NCBI GenBank assembly: GCA_019636345.1
Contig: JAHBXQ010000008.1
Span: 124,001-188,000 of the forward strand
From: Pirellulales bacterium
GTDB taxonomy: Bacteria; Planctomycetota; Planctomycetia; Pirellulales; Lacipirellulaceae
Direction of reading: 5' to 3'
DNA length: 64,000 bases
In this document: positions 18,270-28,093 of the stretch, one piece after another
How the letters are laid out: each line of letters starts with the position of its first letter
Position numbering within the stretch: position 1 is the first letter of the stretch
Translations under genes and position numbers: made by a program
Notes under the pieces: generated by a model
Database searches by the model: none
What the model was told of the DNA's origin: nothing
Seen by the model: the letters and a program-made list of their open reading frames with translations, nothing else

Positions 18270-19106
18270 CTACAGCGGCGCCGGGACGTCTCGGCGACAG
18301 AACCGCAACGTCGCCAACCCCAGGCACGCAAGTCCGACGCCATACAGCACTGCGTTGCAGGCCAGGAACGTCGGCATCGCCGCCGAGCGATCAGCGGTCA
18401 TGGCGAGCACCAGCCGCGTCGGCTCGTACGCCGACAGGATCGTCAACTGCTCGAACCACGCGAATCGCGGGGCGATGCGGGCCACGATCATCAGCGCCAA
18501 TTCGACGATGTAGAACCCGATCACCAGCGCCACGGCCTGCGGGCGGCTGCGGGCCCAGGCCGAGGCGAGCGTCGCGATCCCCGTGACGCAAACGATCAAC
18601 CCGGCCAGATTGATCGACGCGGGCAGATACGCCGACCAGGGCGGGGGATCGGCGAACCCGGCGGTGGCGATCCCCAGCCCTGAACCGCACCACGCGGCTG
18701 CGGCCAGCGCCACGGCGCCCAGCAGCGTGACCGCCGTGTGGGCGCCGACGACGCTCGCTCGGCGCACCGGCTGGGCGAGCAGCATCTCCATGGTCCCCGA
18801 GCCGAGTTGCCCGGCCAAGCACTCCGACCCGCGGGCGATCGCCCACAGCCCCGACGCCAACAGCACCGGGCCCTCCTCGTAGCCGAACGCCAATCGCCCC
18901 AACGGAGTTGCGAGCTGCTCGATCGGCACAGGCAGCAATTTGCTGAACGCCTTGAGCCCCTCGCTGAACAGCTTGATGAAGGCGTCGAACTCGATCATCG
19001 CCGACACCCACGACCGCAGCCACAGAAACCCGACCATCAGCGCCGTGCACGCCGCGAGCATGCCGGCCGAGTCGCGCAGGTAGCGGCAAAAGAGGACCAG
19101 GTTCAT
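18270..19106 (-). CDS. ABC-2 type transporter permease
   Basis: A 278-aa integral membrane protein with six hydrophobic segments (TALMVGFLWLRSWV; VLLASGLWAIARG; VTLLGAVALAAAAWC; LAGLIVCVTGIATLASA; VALVIGFYIVELALMI; and a C-terminal one). The block LAGQLGSGTMEMLLAQPVRR matches the coupling region of ABC-2 exporters. It follows the ATP-binding subunit by 84 bp on the same strand and surely forms an exporter with it. Substrate is unknown; such pairs often export lipids, polysaccharide or drugs. Start ATG 19106. Confidence 0.88.
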   Translation of the reverse strand: MNLVLFCRYLRDSAGMLAACTALMVGFLWLRSWVSAMIEFDAFIKLFSEGLKAFSKLLPVPIEQLATPLGRLAFGYEEGPVLLASGLWAIARGSECLAGQLGSGTMEMLLAQPVRRASVVGAHTAVTLLGAVALAAAAWCGSGLGIATAGFADPPPWSAYLPASINLAGLIVCVTGIATLASAWARSRPQAVALVIGFYIVELALMIVARIAPRFAWFEQLTILSAYEPTRLVLAMTADRSAAMPTFLACNAVLYGVGLACLGLATLRFCRRDVPAPL

Positions 19107-19190
19107 GGGCGGGGCGCTCGTTGGTGCGTGGTCGTTCGTCCGTCGCTTGTCGTGGGAATCGCGGCCGAACGCCGGAGGCGCGAGGGGCGG

Positions 19191-20069
19191 CTAGCTGCTT
19201 CCCGCGTGATGTCGTTGGTAGGCCGTGCGGAGGCCGACCGGTTCGATCTGCAGCTCGGCGAGCGGCTGCCGGGCGAGCCATCCCAGCAGCGGGGGCAGAT
19301 CGCCGGACGTGGTGATCACGACCGTCCCCCCGGCGCCAGTCTCGACGACCACGCCCGCGGCCAGTTCCGCGGGGAGCGGCGTCATCGGGCCGGCGAGTTG
19401 CAGGCGAATTCGATGTTGCCGGCGCAGCTCCGCCACCCGCACCGACTCGACCAATCGCCCGGCGCGGAGAATGACGACCCGATCGCAGGCCTCTTCGGCT
19501 TCCGAAAGCACGTGCGACGAGAACAGCACGGTTTGCCCCGCGGCGCGGGCCTCGCGGACCAGTTCCAGCACGTCGCCGCGCACCGTGGGGTCGAGGTTCT
19601 CGGTCGGTTCGTCGAGCACCGCGAGCGGCACGTCGGGCGCCAGGGCCGCGGCCAGAGCGAGCTTCTGCCGCATGCCGGTCGACATTTCGCTCACCCGGCG
19701 GGCGAGATCAAGCTGCAGCCGTTCGGCGATGCGGTGCGCCCGCGCGAGCGTGCCGGCGCCGCGAAGCGAAGCGAAGAATTCGAGCGTCTCGCGTCCGGTG
19801 AGTCGCCGCGCAAAGCGCGCTTCGCCCGGGAGGTAGCTGGTCAGCCGATGCACTGCGACCGATTGCCGGTAACAGTCGAGACCGTCGACCGTCGCCCGCC
19901 CGGCGGTCGGTTTGAGATAGCCCAACAGAAGCCGCAACAGGGTCGTCTTGCCGGCGCCGTTGGGGCCTAACAGGCCGAGGATCTCGCCCCGCTCGACCCC
20001 CAGCGTGCAATCGTCGAGCGCCGCGACGGGGCCGTAGCGTTTTGCGAGCGATTCAGTGGAAATCAGCAC
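19191..20069 (-). CDS. ABC transporter ATP-binding protein
   Basis: A 292-aa ATPase subunit. Seen: Walker A GPNGAGKT (35-42), signature loop STGMRQKLAL, which departs from the LSGGQ consensus as in many ABC-2 ATPases, Walker B LAVLDEPTENLDP, and the H-loop SSHVLSEAEE. The last 80 residues form a C-terminal domain of the type found in CcmA/DrrA-like exporters. The start is GTG at 20069 (encodes MLISTESLAKRYG). It precedes the permease, forming a two-gene operon. Confidence 0.93.
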   Translation of the reverse strand: MLISTESLAKRYGPVAALDDCTLGVERGEILGLLGPNGAGKTTLLRLLLGYLKPTAGRATVDGLDCYRQSVAVHRLTSYLPGEARFARRLTGRETLEFFASLRGAGTLARAHRIAERLQLDLARRVSEMSTGMRQKLALAAALAPDVPLAVLDEPTENLDPTVRGDVLELVREARAAGQTVLFSSHVLSEAEEACDRVVILRAGRLVESVRVAELRRQHRIRLQLAGPMTPLPAELAAGVVVETGAGGTVVITTSGDLPPLLGWLARQPLAELQIEPVGLRTAYQRHHAGSS

Positions 20070-20124
20070 GGGGACGATCTGCCGGCAGGTCGGAAAGGGG
20101 CGCGCGAAGCGCGCCGCCGCGGCG

Positions 20125-21414
20125 CTACCGCCGGTCGATCGGCACGTAGTCGCGCTCGGTGGACCCCGTGTAAATTTGCCGGGGGCGGCAAATGCGCTTG
20201 TCGGGGTTAGCGTGCATCTCGCGCCAGTGGGCGATCCATCCGGGAAGGCGACCGATCGAAAACAGCACCGTGAACATCTGCTCGGGGATCCCCAGCGCGC
20301 GATAGACGACCCCCGAGTAAAAGTCGACGTTCGGATACAGCTTGCGTTCGATGAAGTACGGGTCGCTCAGCGCGACCTGCTCGAGTTCCTGGGCGATGTC
20401 GAAGATCGGATCCTTGATCTTCAAATTCTGGAGGATCTTGTGGCAGGCTTCCTTGATGATCGTCGCGCGGGGGTCGAAGTTCTTGTAGACCCGGTGCCCG
20501 AAGCCCATGAGCCGGAAGTTGTTGTCCTTGTCCTTGGCCATGTCGACGTACTTCTTGACGTTGCAGCCGTCCTGGCGGATGCGCTCGAGCATCGCGACGC
20601 ACGCCTCGTTGGCTCCGCCGTGCAAGGGGCCCCACAACGCGTTGATGCCCGCCGAGATCGACGCGAACAGATTCGCGTTCGACGAACCGACCATCCGCAC
20701 GGTCGAGGTGCTGCAATTCTGCTCGTGATCGGCGTGAACGATCAACAGCAGGTTCAGCGCGTCGACGTGATCGGGGTCGACTTGATACTCCTCGGTCGGC
20801 ACCGCGAACATCATCCGCAGAAAGTTCTGGCAGTAGTTCAGCGAGTTGCGCGGATAGATGTACCGCTGGCCGACCGATTTCTTGTACGCGAACGCCGCGA
20901 TCGTGGGGAGCTTGGCTAGCAGCCGCACGATCGACAGGTCCACTTGGTCGGGATCGTGGGGGTTGAGCGAGTCCTGGTAAAAAGTCGACATCGCTCCGAC
21001 GACCGAGCTGAGGATCGCCATCGGATGAGCGTCCCGCGGAAAGCCGTCGTAGAACAGCCGCATGTCCTCGTGGATCAGCGTGTGCCGCCGCAGCGTATTG
21101 CGGAACGCCTCGGCTTGCTGCGGGGTCGGCAATTCGCCGTAGATCAGCAGGTACGCGACCTCGACGAAGTCCGATTTCTCGGCGAGTTGTTCGATCGGAT
21201 AGCCGCGGTAACGAAGAATTCCCACCTCGCCGTCGAGGTAGGTGATGCTGCTGGTCGTCGACCCGGTGTTCACGTAGCCGTCGTCGACAGTGATGTAGCC
21301 GGTCGAGCTGCGCAGCTTGCCGATCTCGACGCCGTGCTCGTCCTCAGTGCCGACAATCACGGGGAGGTCGACCGATTTTCCGTCGGGCAACGTGAGTTTC
21401 GCGACCTCTCCCAT
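20125..21414 (-). CDS. gltA: Citrate synthase (type II-like)
   Basis: Condenses oxaloacetate and acetyl-CoA, the first step of the TCA cycle; 429 aa. Seen: HADHEQNCSTSTVR, HGGANEA with the substrate-binding His, GFGHRVYKNFDPRA with the catalytic His, and PNVDFYSG with the catalytic Asp. The N-terminal beta-rich extension (residues 1-50) and DGYVNTGSTTSSITYLDG are typical of the hexameric, NADH-sensitive type. The ATG at 21414 has AAGGA eight nt upstream. It has its own promoter candidate at 21529-21557. Confidence 0.97.
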   Translation of the reverse strand: MGEVAKLTLPDGKSVDLPVIVGTEDEHGVEIGKLRSSTGYITVDDGYVNTGSTTSSITYLDGEVGILRYRGYPIEQLAEKSDFVEVAYLLIYGELPTPQQAEAFRNTLRRHTLIHEDMRLFYDGFPRDAHPMAILSSVVGAMSTFYQDSLNPHDPDQVDLSIVRLLAKLPTIAAFAYKKSVGQRYIYPRNSLNYCQNFLRMMFAVPTEEYQVDPDHVDALNLLLIVHADHEQNCSTSTVRMVGSSNANLFASISAGINALWGPLHGGANEACVAMLERIRQDGCNVKKYVDMAKDKDNNFRLMGFGHRVYKNFDPRATIIKEACHKILQNLKIKDPIFDIAQELEQVALSDPYFIERKLYPNVDFYSGVVYRALGIPEQMFTVLFSIGRLPGWIAHWREMHANPDKRICRPRQIYTGSTERDYVPIDRR

Positions 21415-21742
21415 CGAGACTGTCCTTTCGAGCCTGTCGAAGCGGGCCTTACGTCAACGCCGCGACGAGCGGGCGATTCGCCGGACGCCGTGCGCCGGCG
21501 TCCGGTCCGCACTGCCGCGGGAGCCTGCAGTTTACCGGGGCTCGCCCGGGGGTTCAATCGCCGGCCTCGCGCCGCCCTTGCTGCGCCGCCGTCGAAGGAC
21601 CCTGCGTCAGAACAGGCGAGCGGAGGGCCTCAGCCCTTGGCTGGCGTGGTTCGTCGGCGCCACAGGGACTCGCGCCCCCGCTTGCCGACACGCGCTTGTA
21701 CGCAAACCCGGCGCGTGACGCAAAGTAGGGAAGAAGCCGACT
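21415..21742. other. Intergenic region upstream of gltA
   Basis: 328 bp between the gltA start and the parvulin stop, both on the minus strand. Apart from the gltA promoter at 21529-21557 I see no gene; the open frames are GC-driven and without family similarity. Confidence 0.5.
21529..21557 (-). promoter_or_regulatory. Promoter candidate for gltA
   Basis: Minus strand: -35 TTGAAC (21557-21552), 17-nt spacer, -10 TAAACT (21534-21529). The predicted start near 21522 gives a leader of about 108 nt. Confidence 0.5.
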
Positions 21743-22999
21743 TTAGCGCCGTTTGCGACCGCTGAGCGCTTGCTGCAGGTCGGCGCCGCGCAGGTCGCCG
21801 TCGAACAGCGTCCAAACCCGCGCCTCGCTCATCAGCTTCGCGATCTCGGCCTCGGTCCCCTCGGCGCGTTGCTTGTCCTCGAGCGCTTTGCGGATCTCGG
21901 CCTGAGCCTCGGTGAACGGAGTGCAGCCCGCTTCCTTGCGGTCCAGAACCCGCACGATGTGGAAGCCCAGTTCGCTTTCAATGCCGTCGCTCATCTGGCC
22001 GATCTGCAGCGTCCGCAGCACGTCGTTCATGGCTTCGCAGCGGAGCGATCCCAGCGTCTCCCATTCATGCAGACCCCCCTCGTGGGCGGTGAAGCCCTGC
22101 GACTTCGCCCGAGCGACTTCGGCAAACACGGGGCCGCGCAGCTCGGGGTTGAGCACGACCTTGGTCCAGACGTCGTTGCCCATTTCGGCCAAGGCCTTCC
22201 AGGCCGCCTGGCGATCGCCGCCGAAGCGGTCCAGCCGGACCATCAGCTCCTCCCACCGCACCTTCGCCGGGTATTCGTACTCGGACTTGTGCTCGCGATA
22301 GTACTCGAGCATCTCGTCGTGCGTGACCGGTTTGAGCTTGGGAGTCTTCTGCCGGACCCACTCGGTCGCGATCGTCCGTTCGACGAACTGCCGCTGGATG
22401 TCTTTGAGGGCGGCCCCGCTCGCCTGGAGCTTTTCTTCCAACTCGACGCGGCTCGTGGCGCCCGTCATCTGCAGCAGCCGCGGGATTTCGATCTCCTCGA
22501 AGGGCTTGGCCAGTTGCTCTTCGATCTGCTTCATGTTGTCCTTGGGAACGGTGCGGCGGAAGTCGGCCAGCAGCAGCTTCGTTTCCACCAGCGCCAGCAC
22601 CTGCTGTCGCAGCACCATCTGGCTGACCGCCTCGAACTGCTCGGGGGGAATGCGGTCGCGGTTCATTTCCAAGAGCTGGTCGACCTGCCACATGACGTCT
22701 CCCGCCAACACCACTTGGCCGTCGATGCGGGCGACGATCTGTCCCCCCTCGAGCGGCTTGGCGTCGGGGGGGGTCACGGCGGGGCCGGTTCGTTGCGTCG
22801 ACGGTCCCGGTTGCTCGAACGTGGCGGACGGCACGTTGAGATTCGTCGGCCCGGGGGGCGTCTGGAACGGATCGTACAACCCGCGTACGCGCGGGTTCTC
22901 GCCCGGGGGAGGCGGCGGATCGAACGCGGCTTGGGCCCCCGCGCGCACGGCGATCAGCGCGGACGCAGCCAACAGAACGGCGGTGCTAGAGCGTGACAC
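21743..22999 (-). CDS. Parvulin-type peptidyl-prolyl isomerase (SurA/PrsA-like), secreted
   Basis: A 418-aa exported chaperone/isomerase. Seen: a signal peptide if translation starts at GTG 22999 (VSRSSTAVLLAASALIAVRAGAQA), a Pro-rich spacer, a SurA-type helical N-domain containing GDVMWQVDQLLEMNRD, and a parvulin domain near residues 250-385 (QGFTAHEGGLHEWETLG; ESELGFHIVRVLDRK). The family isomerises prolyl bonds and assists folding of outer-membrane or secreted proteins. A TTG at 23077 would give an N-terminus before the signal peptide and is less likely. It lies just downstream of mfd on the same strand. Confidence 0.85.
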   Translation of the reverse strand: MSRSSTAVLLAASALIAVRAGAQAAFDPPPPPGENPRVRGLYDPFQTPPGPTNLNVPSATFEQPGPSTQRTGPAVTPPDAKPLEGGQIVARIDGQVVLAGDVMWQVDQLLEMNRDRIPPEQFEAVSQMVLRQQVLALVETKLLLADFRRTVPKDNMKQIEEQLAKPFEEIEIPRLLQMTGATSRVELEEKLQASGAALKDIQRQFVERTIATEWVRQKTPKLKPVTHDEMLEYYREHKSEYEYPAKVRWEELMVRLDRFGGDRQAAWKALAEMGNDVWTKVVLNPELRGPVFAEVARAKSQGFTAHEGGLHEWETLGSLRCEAMNDVLRTLQIGQMSDGIESELGFHIVRVLDRKEAGCTPFTEAQAEIRKALEDKQRAEGTEAEIAKLMSEARVWTLFDGDLRGADLQQALSGRKRR

Positions 23000-23105
23000 G
23001 CGCGTGGGGTTCGCTGGGGGGAGGAGGAGGCAGAACGACGAACTCCGGCCCGGCGCCGGCGGCGATCTCGGCTGCAAGCTGGCCGCGGCACAGGGGGGCG
23101 GGAGT

Positions 23106-26100
23106 TTAGGCGCCGACCAGCGCCGGCCGCAAGACGGATTCCAGCGCCGCCAACGTCGCCCCCGGATCGCCCGCCGCGGGGCCCAGCGGCAGGTACGCGG
23201 ACCGATCGTCCGCCACGCGCAGCGCCGCTCCCGACCCTGCTAGCAGCTCGCGCAGCCGCCGCTGGTCGGCGTAGGTCAGCACGGCGTACTTGTCTTCCAG
23301 GTGGATCCCCGCGATCCCCCACTTGTGGGCCCAGATCCGCAACCGGCCCAGTTCGACGAGCTGATCGACCGGCTCGGGCCGCGGGCCGAAGCGGTCGGCC
23401 ATCTCCGCCGCGAAATCGTCGAGATCCGACTCGTCGGCGATCCGCGCCAACCGGCGATACAGATCGATCTTCGTCCGCAGGTCCGTGACGTACTGCCGCG
23501 GAAAGTACGCCGCGACCGGCAGATCGATCGTGACGTCGACCGCCTCGCGCTGCGGCATCTTCTTCAGCCGCCGCACCGCTTGGTCCAAAAGCGAGCAGTA
23601 CAACTCATACCCGACCGTGGCGATGTGGCCGCTCTGCTGCGGGCCGAGCAGGTTGCCGGCGCCGCGGAGCTCGAGATCGCGCATCGCCAGGGCGAACCCG
23701 GCGCCCATCTGGCTGAACTCCTCGATCGCGCGCAGCCGCCGCGCCGCCTCGGGGGACAGATGCCGCTTCTCGTCGACCAGCAGATAGCAATACGCCCGGT
23801 GCTTGTATCGCCCGACGCGCCCCCGCAGTTGGTGCAGGTCGGCCAAGCCGTAGCGATCGGCGTCGTCGATGAAGATCGTGTTCGCGTTGGGAATGTCCAG
23901 GCCGCTCTCGACGATCGTCGTGGCTAGCAAGACGTCGAACTCCCGGCGCACGAACCCCAGCATCACGTCTTCGAGTTCGCCCTCGGGCATTTGCCCGTGC
24001 CCGACGCCGATCCTCGCCTCCGGGACGATTTGCGCCAGCCGCTGGGCCACCGCGTGGATGTCGTGGATGCGGTTGTGGACGAAGTACGCCTGTCCGTCGC
24101 GATTCAGCTCGCGGAGGATCGCGTGGCGGATCAGCGACTCGTCGAACCGCGCCACGCGCGTCTCGACCGCAAGCCGATCCTTGGGCGCCGTCTCCAGGTT
24201 CGAGATGCTGCGCACCCCCAACAGCGACATGTGCAGCGTGCGCGGAATCGGCGTGGCGGTCATCGTCAGCACGTCGACCGCGGCCCGGAGCGCCTTGAGT
24301 CGCTCCTTGACCGCGACGCCGAATCGCTGCTCCTCGTCGATGACCACCAATCCCAGGTTCTGAAACGTCACGTCGGGCGACGCGAGCCGATGCGTGCCGA
24401 TCAGCAGATCGAGCGCCCCCTCGGCGGTTTTCTTCAGGATCTCGCGCTGCTCTTTGGCCGTGCAGAACCGCGACAACGCGGCGATCTCGAACGGGTACTC
24501 GGCCATCCGCTGCGAGAACGTGCGGCGATGCTGCTCGGCGAGCACAGTCGTGGGCACCAGCACCGCGACCTGATAGCCCGCGTCGATCGCCTTGAACGCG
24601 GCCCGCATCGCCATCTCGGTCTTGCCGAAGCCTACGTCGCCGCAGAGCAGGCGGTCCATCGGCTTGGGCTGCTGCATGTCGGCCTTGATGTCGCGGATCG
24701 CGGAGAGTTGGTCAGGCGTCTCCTGGTACGGGAACGCCGCGTCGAACTCCTGCTGCCAGTGGCTGTCGCCGGGGAACGCGATTCCCGCGCGCAGCTCGCG
24801 CACCGCCTGCAGCTGCAACATGTCGGCCGCCAGATCGGTGACGGCCTGCTCGGCGGCCTTCTTCTGGCGGAGCCACGCTGTGCCGCCGATCTTCGCCAGC
24901 CGGGGCCGCGCCGCTCGTCCGCCGACGTACTTTTGCACCAGCTCGATCTTGCTGGCCGGGACGAAAATGCGCGTCCCGCCGTCGTACTCGAGTTCGAGAT
25001 GCTCCTCGGCCGCCGCGTCCTTCTCGATGAGCTTGATGCCGCGATAGCGCCCCACCCCGTGGGCGAGATGGACCACGAGGTCCCCCTCGCGAAGTTGCAG
25101 GAAGCTGTCGATCGCGCGGCCGGTCTCGCGCACGGCGCGGCGGACCAGTTCCTGCCGGTGAAACAGCTCCGCGGCGCTGATCAGGATCGTCCCGCGCCTC
25201 GCCGCGTGACCGGGCTCGCTTCGCTCGACCTCGGTCGCGCGGCGAGGCGGAATCACGCGGAACCCCGCGGCCAAACGGCCGTGGGCGAAATGCAAGCGCC
25301 CTTCCGCAGCCAGCATCGTCTCGCGGAACACCTCGCCCAGACGCTCGACCTCGGCTTCGTTGTCGCAGACCAGAAACACGTCCTGCCCCGCGGCCGCGGC
25401 GTCGAGTTCCTTGCGCACCCGGGCCACGTCGCCGCTGAATTGTTCGATCGATTCGAACTGCAGGTGGGCCGTCGTCTCGTACGACCCCGCGGGAACCCCC
25501 GCCGCGGCGACGGACGGCAGCTTGTACAGTTCCTTCAGCGCCGTCGACGTGCCGAACGCTTCGTCGGGCCGTTCGAGTCGCTGGAGATAGTAGCGGCCTT
25601 CCTCCTCAAGCTCCATCGGCTCAACGAGCATGACCCAGCTTCCCGGCGGGGCGTACTCGACCAGATGCGTGCGATTGCGCGCCGACGGCTTGAGGACTGT
25701 GATCCCCGTTTCGCGATGCGAAGCGAGGCTGCGCTGGGTCGTCACGTCGAACGCGCGAATCGATTCGATCTCGTCGCCGAACAGCTCGATCCGCAACGGG
25801 TGGAGCGCATCGGGGGGGAACACGTCGAGGATCCCGCCGCGTTGGGCGAACTCGCCCGGCAGTTCCACCGCCGAGGTCCCTGTGCAGCCGTGCTCGGCGA
25901 GCCAGCGGGTCAGTTCGCCGGCGTCGAGCGACTGGCCCACGGCGATCGTGCGGGTCGCGGCGGCCAACTCCTCGCGACTCGGGACCGGCTGCATCAGGCT
26001 GTGGATCGCGGCCACCAGGAGGCAGCGCCGGTCCTCGCCCGCGGCCAGCCGCTTCAACACGCGCAACCGCTGCCCGAAGATCTCGTCGTGCAGCACGCGC

Positions 26101-26399
26101 TCGCCCGTGTCGGTCTCCCACGCGGGGAACGGCAGCACGGTCGCGTCGGTGAAGAGCGCCAGATCGTCGCACAGCGCGTCGACGTCGCGGGCGTGGGGGA
26201 TGACGACCACCAGCGCGCCGGAGCAGTGCCCCGCCAGCGCCGCGGCGGCGAGGGCGCGCGACGACCCCCAGACTCCGCCCAGCGTCCCCCCGTGGCCGGC
26301 GGCCAGTTCGGAGACGACTGCGGTGAAGCCGGCGTGCTGGTCAAGTTGGCCGGCCAGCGCCCGAAGCGCCCCGGCCGGCACGGCCAAGTCGGTCGCCAC
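23106..26399 (-). CDS. mfd: Transcription-repair coupling factor
   Basis: A 1097-aa DNA translocase that removes RNA polymerase stalled at lesions and recruits UvrA. Seen in order: the UvrB-homology N-domain (FPAWETDTGERVLHDE), the RNAP-interaction Tudor-like domain (VHLAHGVGRYRGI), helicase motifs GDVGFGKTEMA (Walker A), DEEQRFGV (motif II), TMTATPIPRTLHMSL, the second RecA lobe with ATTIVESGLDIPNANT and QLRGRVGR, and the C-terminal regulatory domain. I chose GTG 26399 because the conserved fold starts there, the longer open frame (to 26612) is Arg/Ala-rich, and a TACAAT box sits exactly upstream. Confidence 0.96.
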   Translation of the reverse strand: MATDLAVPAGALRALAGQLDQHAGFTAVVSELAAGHGGTLGGVWGSSRALAAAALAGHCSGALVVVIPHARDVDALCDDLALFTDATVLPFPAWETDTGERVLHDEIFGQRLRVLKRLAAGEDRRCLLVAAIHSLMQPVPSREELAAATRTIAVGQSLDAGELTRWLAEHGCTGTSAVELPGEFAQRGGILDVFPPDALHPLRIELFGDEIESIRAFDVTTQRSLASHRETGITVLKPSARNRTHLVEYAPPGSWVMLVEPMELEEEGRYYLQRLERPDEAFGTSTALKELYKLPSVAAAGVPAGSYETTAHLQFESIEQFSGDVARVRKELDAAAAGQDVFLVCDNEAEVERLGEVFRETMLAAEGRLHFAHGRLAAGFRVIPPRRATEVERSEPGHAARRGTILISAAELFHRQELVRRAVRETGRAIDSFLQLREGDLVVHLAHGVGRYRGIKLIEKDAAAEEHLELEYDGGTRIFVPASKIELVQKYVGGRAARPRLAKIGGTAWLRQKKAAEQAVTDLAADMLQLQAVRELRAGIAFPGDSHWQQEFDAAFPYQETPDQLSAIRDIKADMQQPKPMDRLLCGDVGFGKTEMAMRAAFKAIDAGYQVAVLVPTTVLAEQHRRTFSQRMAEYPFEIAALSRFCTAKEQREILKKTAEGALDLLIGTHRLASPDVTFQNLGLVVIDEEQRFGVAVKERLKALRAAVDVLTMTATPIPRTLHMSLLGVRSISNLETAPKDRLAVETRVARFDESLIRHAILRELNRDGQAYFVHNRIHDIHAVAQRLAQIVPEARIGVGHGQMPEGELEDVMLGFVRREFDVLLATTIVESGLDIPNANTIFIDDADRYGLADLHQLRGRVGRYKHRAYCYLLVDEKRHLSPEAARRLRAIEEFSQMGAGFALAMRDLELRGAGNLLGPQQSGHIATVGYELYCSLLDQAVRRLKKMPQREAVDVTIDLPVAAYFPRQYVTDLRTKIDLYRRLARIADESDLDDFAAEMADRFGPRPEPVDQLVELGRLRIWAHKWGIAGIHLEDKYAVLTYADQRRLRELLAGSGAALRVADDRSAYLPLGPAAGDPGATLAALESVLRPALVGA

Positions 26400-26406
26400 G
26401 GAGAGG

Positions 26407-26412
26407 ATTGTA
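26407..26412 (-). promoter_or_regulatory. -10 box positioned for near-leaderless mfd
   Basis: Minus strand TACAAT (26412-26407) followed by seven pyrimidine-rich nt and GTG at 26399. Predicted +1 is 26400, one nt before the start codon. No strong -35; TTCGCG lies 16 nt upstream. Confidence 0.4.
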
Positions 26413-26630
26413 CGCGCTCCTCCCGGTGCGCGAATACCGAGATTCGCCCCCGAAATCGCCGTTCGCGTGCTGAGACCTCGCGCCCAGGCGCGCAGACGCG
26501 ACACCGACCCCGCGAGCGGAGCCTGCCGGCAGCCGGCGGTCTCCGCGGCCGTCTCATCGCTCTTTGGGGCCCCTGCACCGCGATGCGAAATTCCGACGCC
26601 CTCGCCGCCCAAGGCCGGGCGAGACCCAGC

Positions 26631-26658
26631 TTGTCCGATCGGGCCGATTTGCGATAAT
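26631..26658 (+). promoter_or_regulatory. Promoter for the TlpA-like gene
   Basis: -35 TTGTCC (26631-26636), 16-nt spacer, -10 GATAAT (26653-26658) with an extended TGC just upstream. Predicted start near 26665 gives a leader of about 195 nt. Confidence 0.5.
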
Positions 26659-26859
26659 CCCTGCAGTCGGCGACGCTGGCTGGTTGCACCGTGGCGTGCG
26701 AGTCGCCCGCGCCCGACGCCGTCCCCTCCGGAGCCTTCCGTTCGCCGGGCCCCAGTCCTTAGTGCCTCTTGCGCGTCGCCGCCCCGCGTGGGCCGTCGTC
26801 TTGCTCATCCGAGCTTGGAACTCGACGACGACGCGCCGTTCCCCTTTGCGGAGTCATTC

Positions 26860-28032
26860 ATGTCGTCTGCCGTTTGGCGTCGTTGTCGTCAGAGCCGTCT
26901 GTTGTTCGCAGTCGCCCTGGCGGGAGTCGCCGCGGCGGCCGTGCCGGGCTTCGCCCAAGCCCCAGCCGCCCCGGCCGCCAAAATCGAGGAAGCCCCCGAC
27001 GGCAGCACGGCCGAGATTCTCAAGTTCATCGAGCAGTTGGCCGAGCAAGAAGAGCCCGAGGAGGCGACCGAGGAGGAGCAGCTTGCCCTGCAACGGAAAG
27101 TGATCCGCAGCATCGCCGCGGCTGCCGCGAAGGCGATCGCCGCGAAGCCCGCCACGCCGGAGGAGGAAGCCCAGGCCTACTTCTACCGGCTGCAGGGGCT
27201 CGCCCTGGGGGTTCGCCTGGAGCTGCCCGACGCTGCCGACGATCTGGCCAAGGCCGTCGCCGCGGCGCGGAAGAGCAAGAACGAGGATGTCGCCGCGCTG
27301 GGCCTGAAGTTCTTCATCGAGGGTCGCCTTGGCGATTGGCCGAATCTCGAGGAGGACGAGCGGGCCGAGACGATCGCCGAGATCCTCGCCCCGCTCGAGC
27401 AGGGAGTCGTCGAGGGGAACCAGATTCAAACCGTGATGACGGTCGCTGACTTTCTGGAGATGCAGGAGGACCTGCCGCGGGCGGTCAAGCTGCTGAGCGC
27501 CGCGATTCCGCTCATCGAGAACAGCGACTTCCCCCGCCGCGAGGACGCCGTGAAGATGCTCGGCGGGGTGGCCCGCCGGCTCTCGCTGCCGGGCAAGACG
27601 ATGGCGCTCGAGGGGACGCTTCTCGACGGCACCGATCTCGACTGGTCGCAGTACGAGGGGAAGGTCGTGTTGGTCGACTTTTGGGCGACTTGGTGCGGCC
27701 CCTGTCGGGCCGAACTCCCCAACGTGCTCAACATGTACAAGTCGTACCACGAGCAGGGCTTCGAGGTGCTGGGGATCAGTCTCGACGACGACCCCAAGCA
27801 GGCGGCCTCGTTCATCGAGAAGATGGAGATTCCCTGGGCCACGCTGTTCAGCGACGACAAGAACGCCCGCGGCTGGGAAGATCCCCGCGCCGTCGAGTAC
27901 GGCGTGACCGGCATCCCGCTGGCGATCCTGCTCGACCAAGAGGGCAAGGTCGTCAGCCTGCAGGCCCGCGGCGACAACCTCAAGCGTGAGCTTCACAAAC
28001 TGCTCGGCCCGCCGAAGTCCGCAGCGGAGTAA
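26860..28032 (+). CDS. Secreted TlpA/ResA-like thiol-disulfide oxidoreductase with helical N-domain
   Basis: A 390-aa exported protein: signal peptide (LLFAVALAGVAAAAVPGFAQA), an acidic helical region of about 210 residues rich in Ala/Glu with TPR-like spacing, then a thioredoxin domain from near residue 245. The redox motif is WCGPC (278-282) in VDFWATWCGPCRAELPN, and the cis-Pro lies in VTGIPLAILLD. ResA/TlpA proteins reduce periplasmic disulfides, often for cytochrome c maturation, which fits a genome with multihaem cytochromes; that link is inferred. Start ATG 26860 marks the signal peptide; the frame is open far upstream over mfd. Confidence 0.88.
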   Translation: MSSAVWRRCRQSRLLFAVALAGVAAAAVPGFAQAPAAPAAKIEEAPDGSTAEILKFIEQLAEQEEPEEATEEEQLALQRKVIRSIAAAAAKAIAAKPATPEEEAQAYFYRLQGLALGVRLELPDAADDLAKAVAAARKSKNEDVAALGLKFFIEGRLGDWPNLEEDERAETIAEILAPLEQGVVEGNQIQTVMTVADFLEMQEDLPRAVKLLSAAIPLIENSDFPRREDAVKMLGGVARRLSLPGKTMALEGTLLDGTDLDWSQYEGKVVLVDFWATWCGPCRAELPNVLNMYKSYHEQGFEVLGISLDDDPKQAASFIEKMEIPWATLFSDDKNARGWEDPRAVEYGVTGIPLAILLDQEGKVVSLQARGDNLKRELHKLLGPPKSAAE

Positions 28033-28093
28033 GCGACTGCGGCTCGCGCCGCTCAACCCGTCGGCTCCCTGAGCCGAAGGCGCCGCCGGCTAC

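Noticed and set aside
23991-26657. 888-aa plus-strand ORF opposite mfd
   Set aside because: Complementary shadow of mfd; composition is Arg/Gln/Leu-rich with no domain, and mfd is unambiguous.
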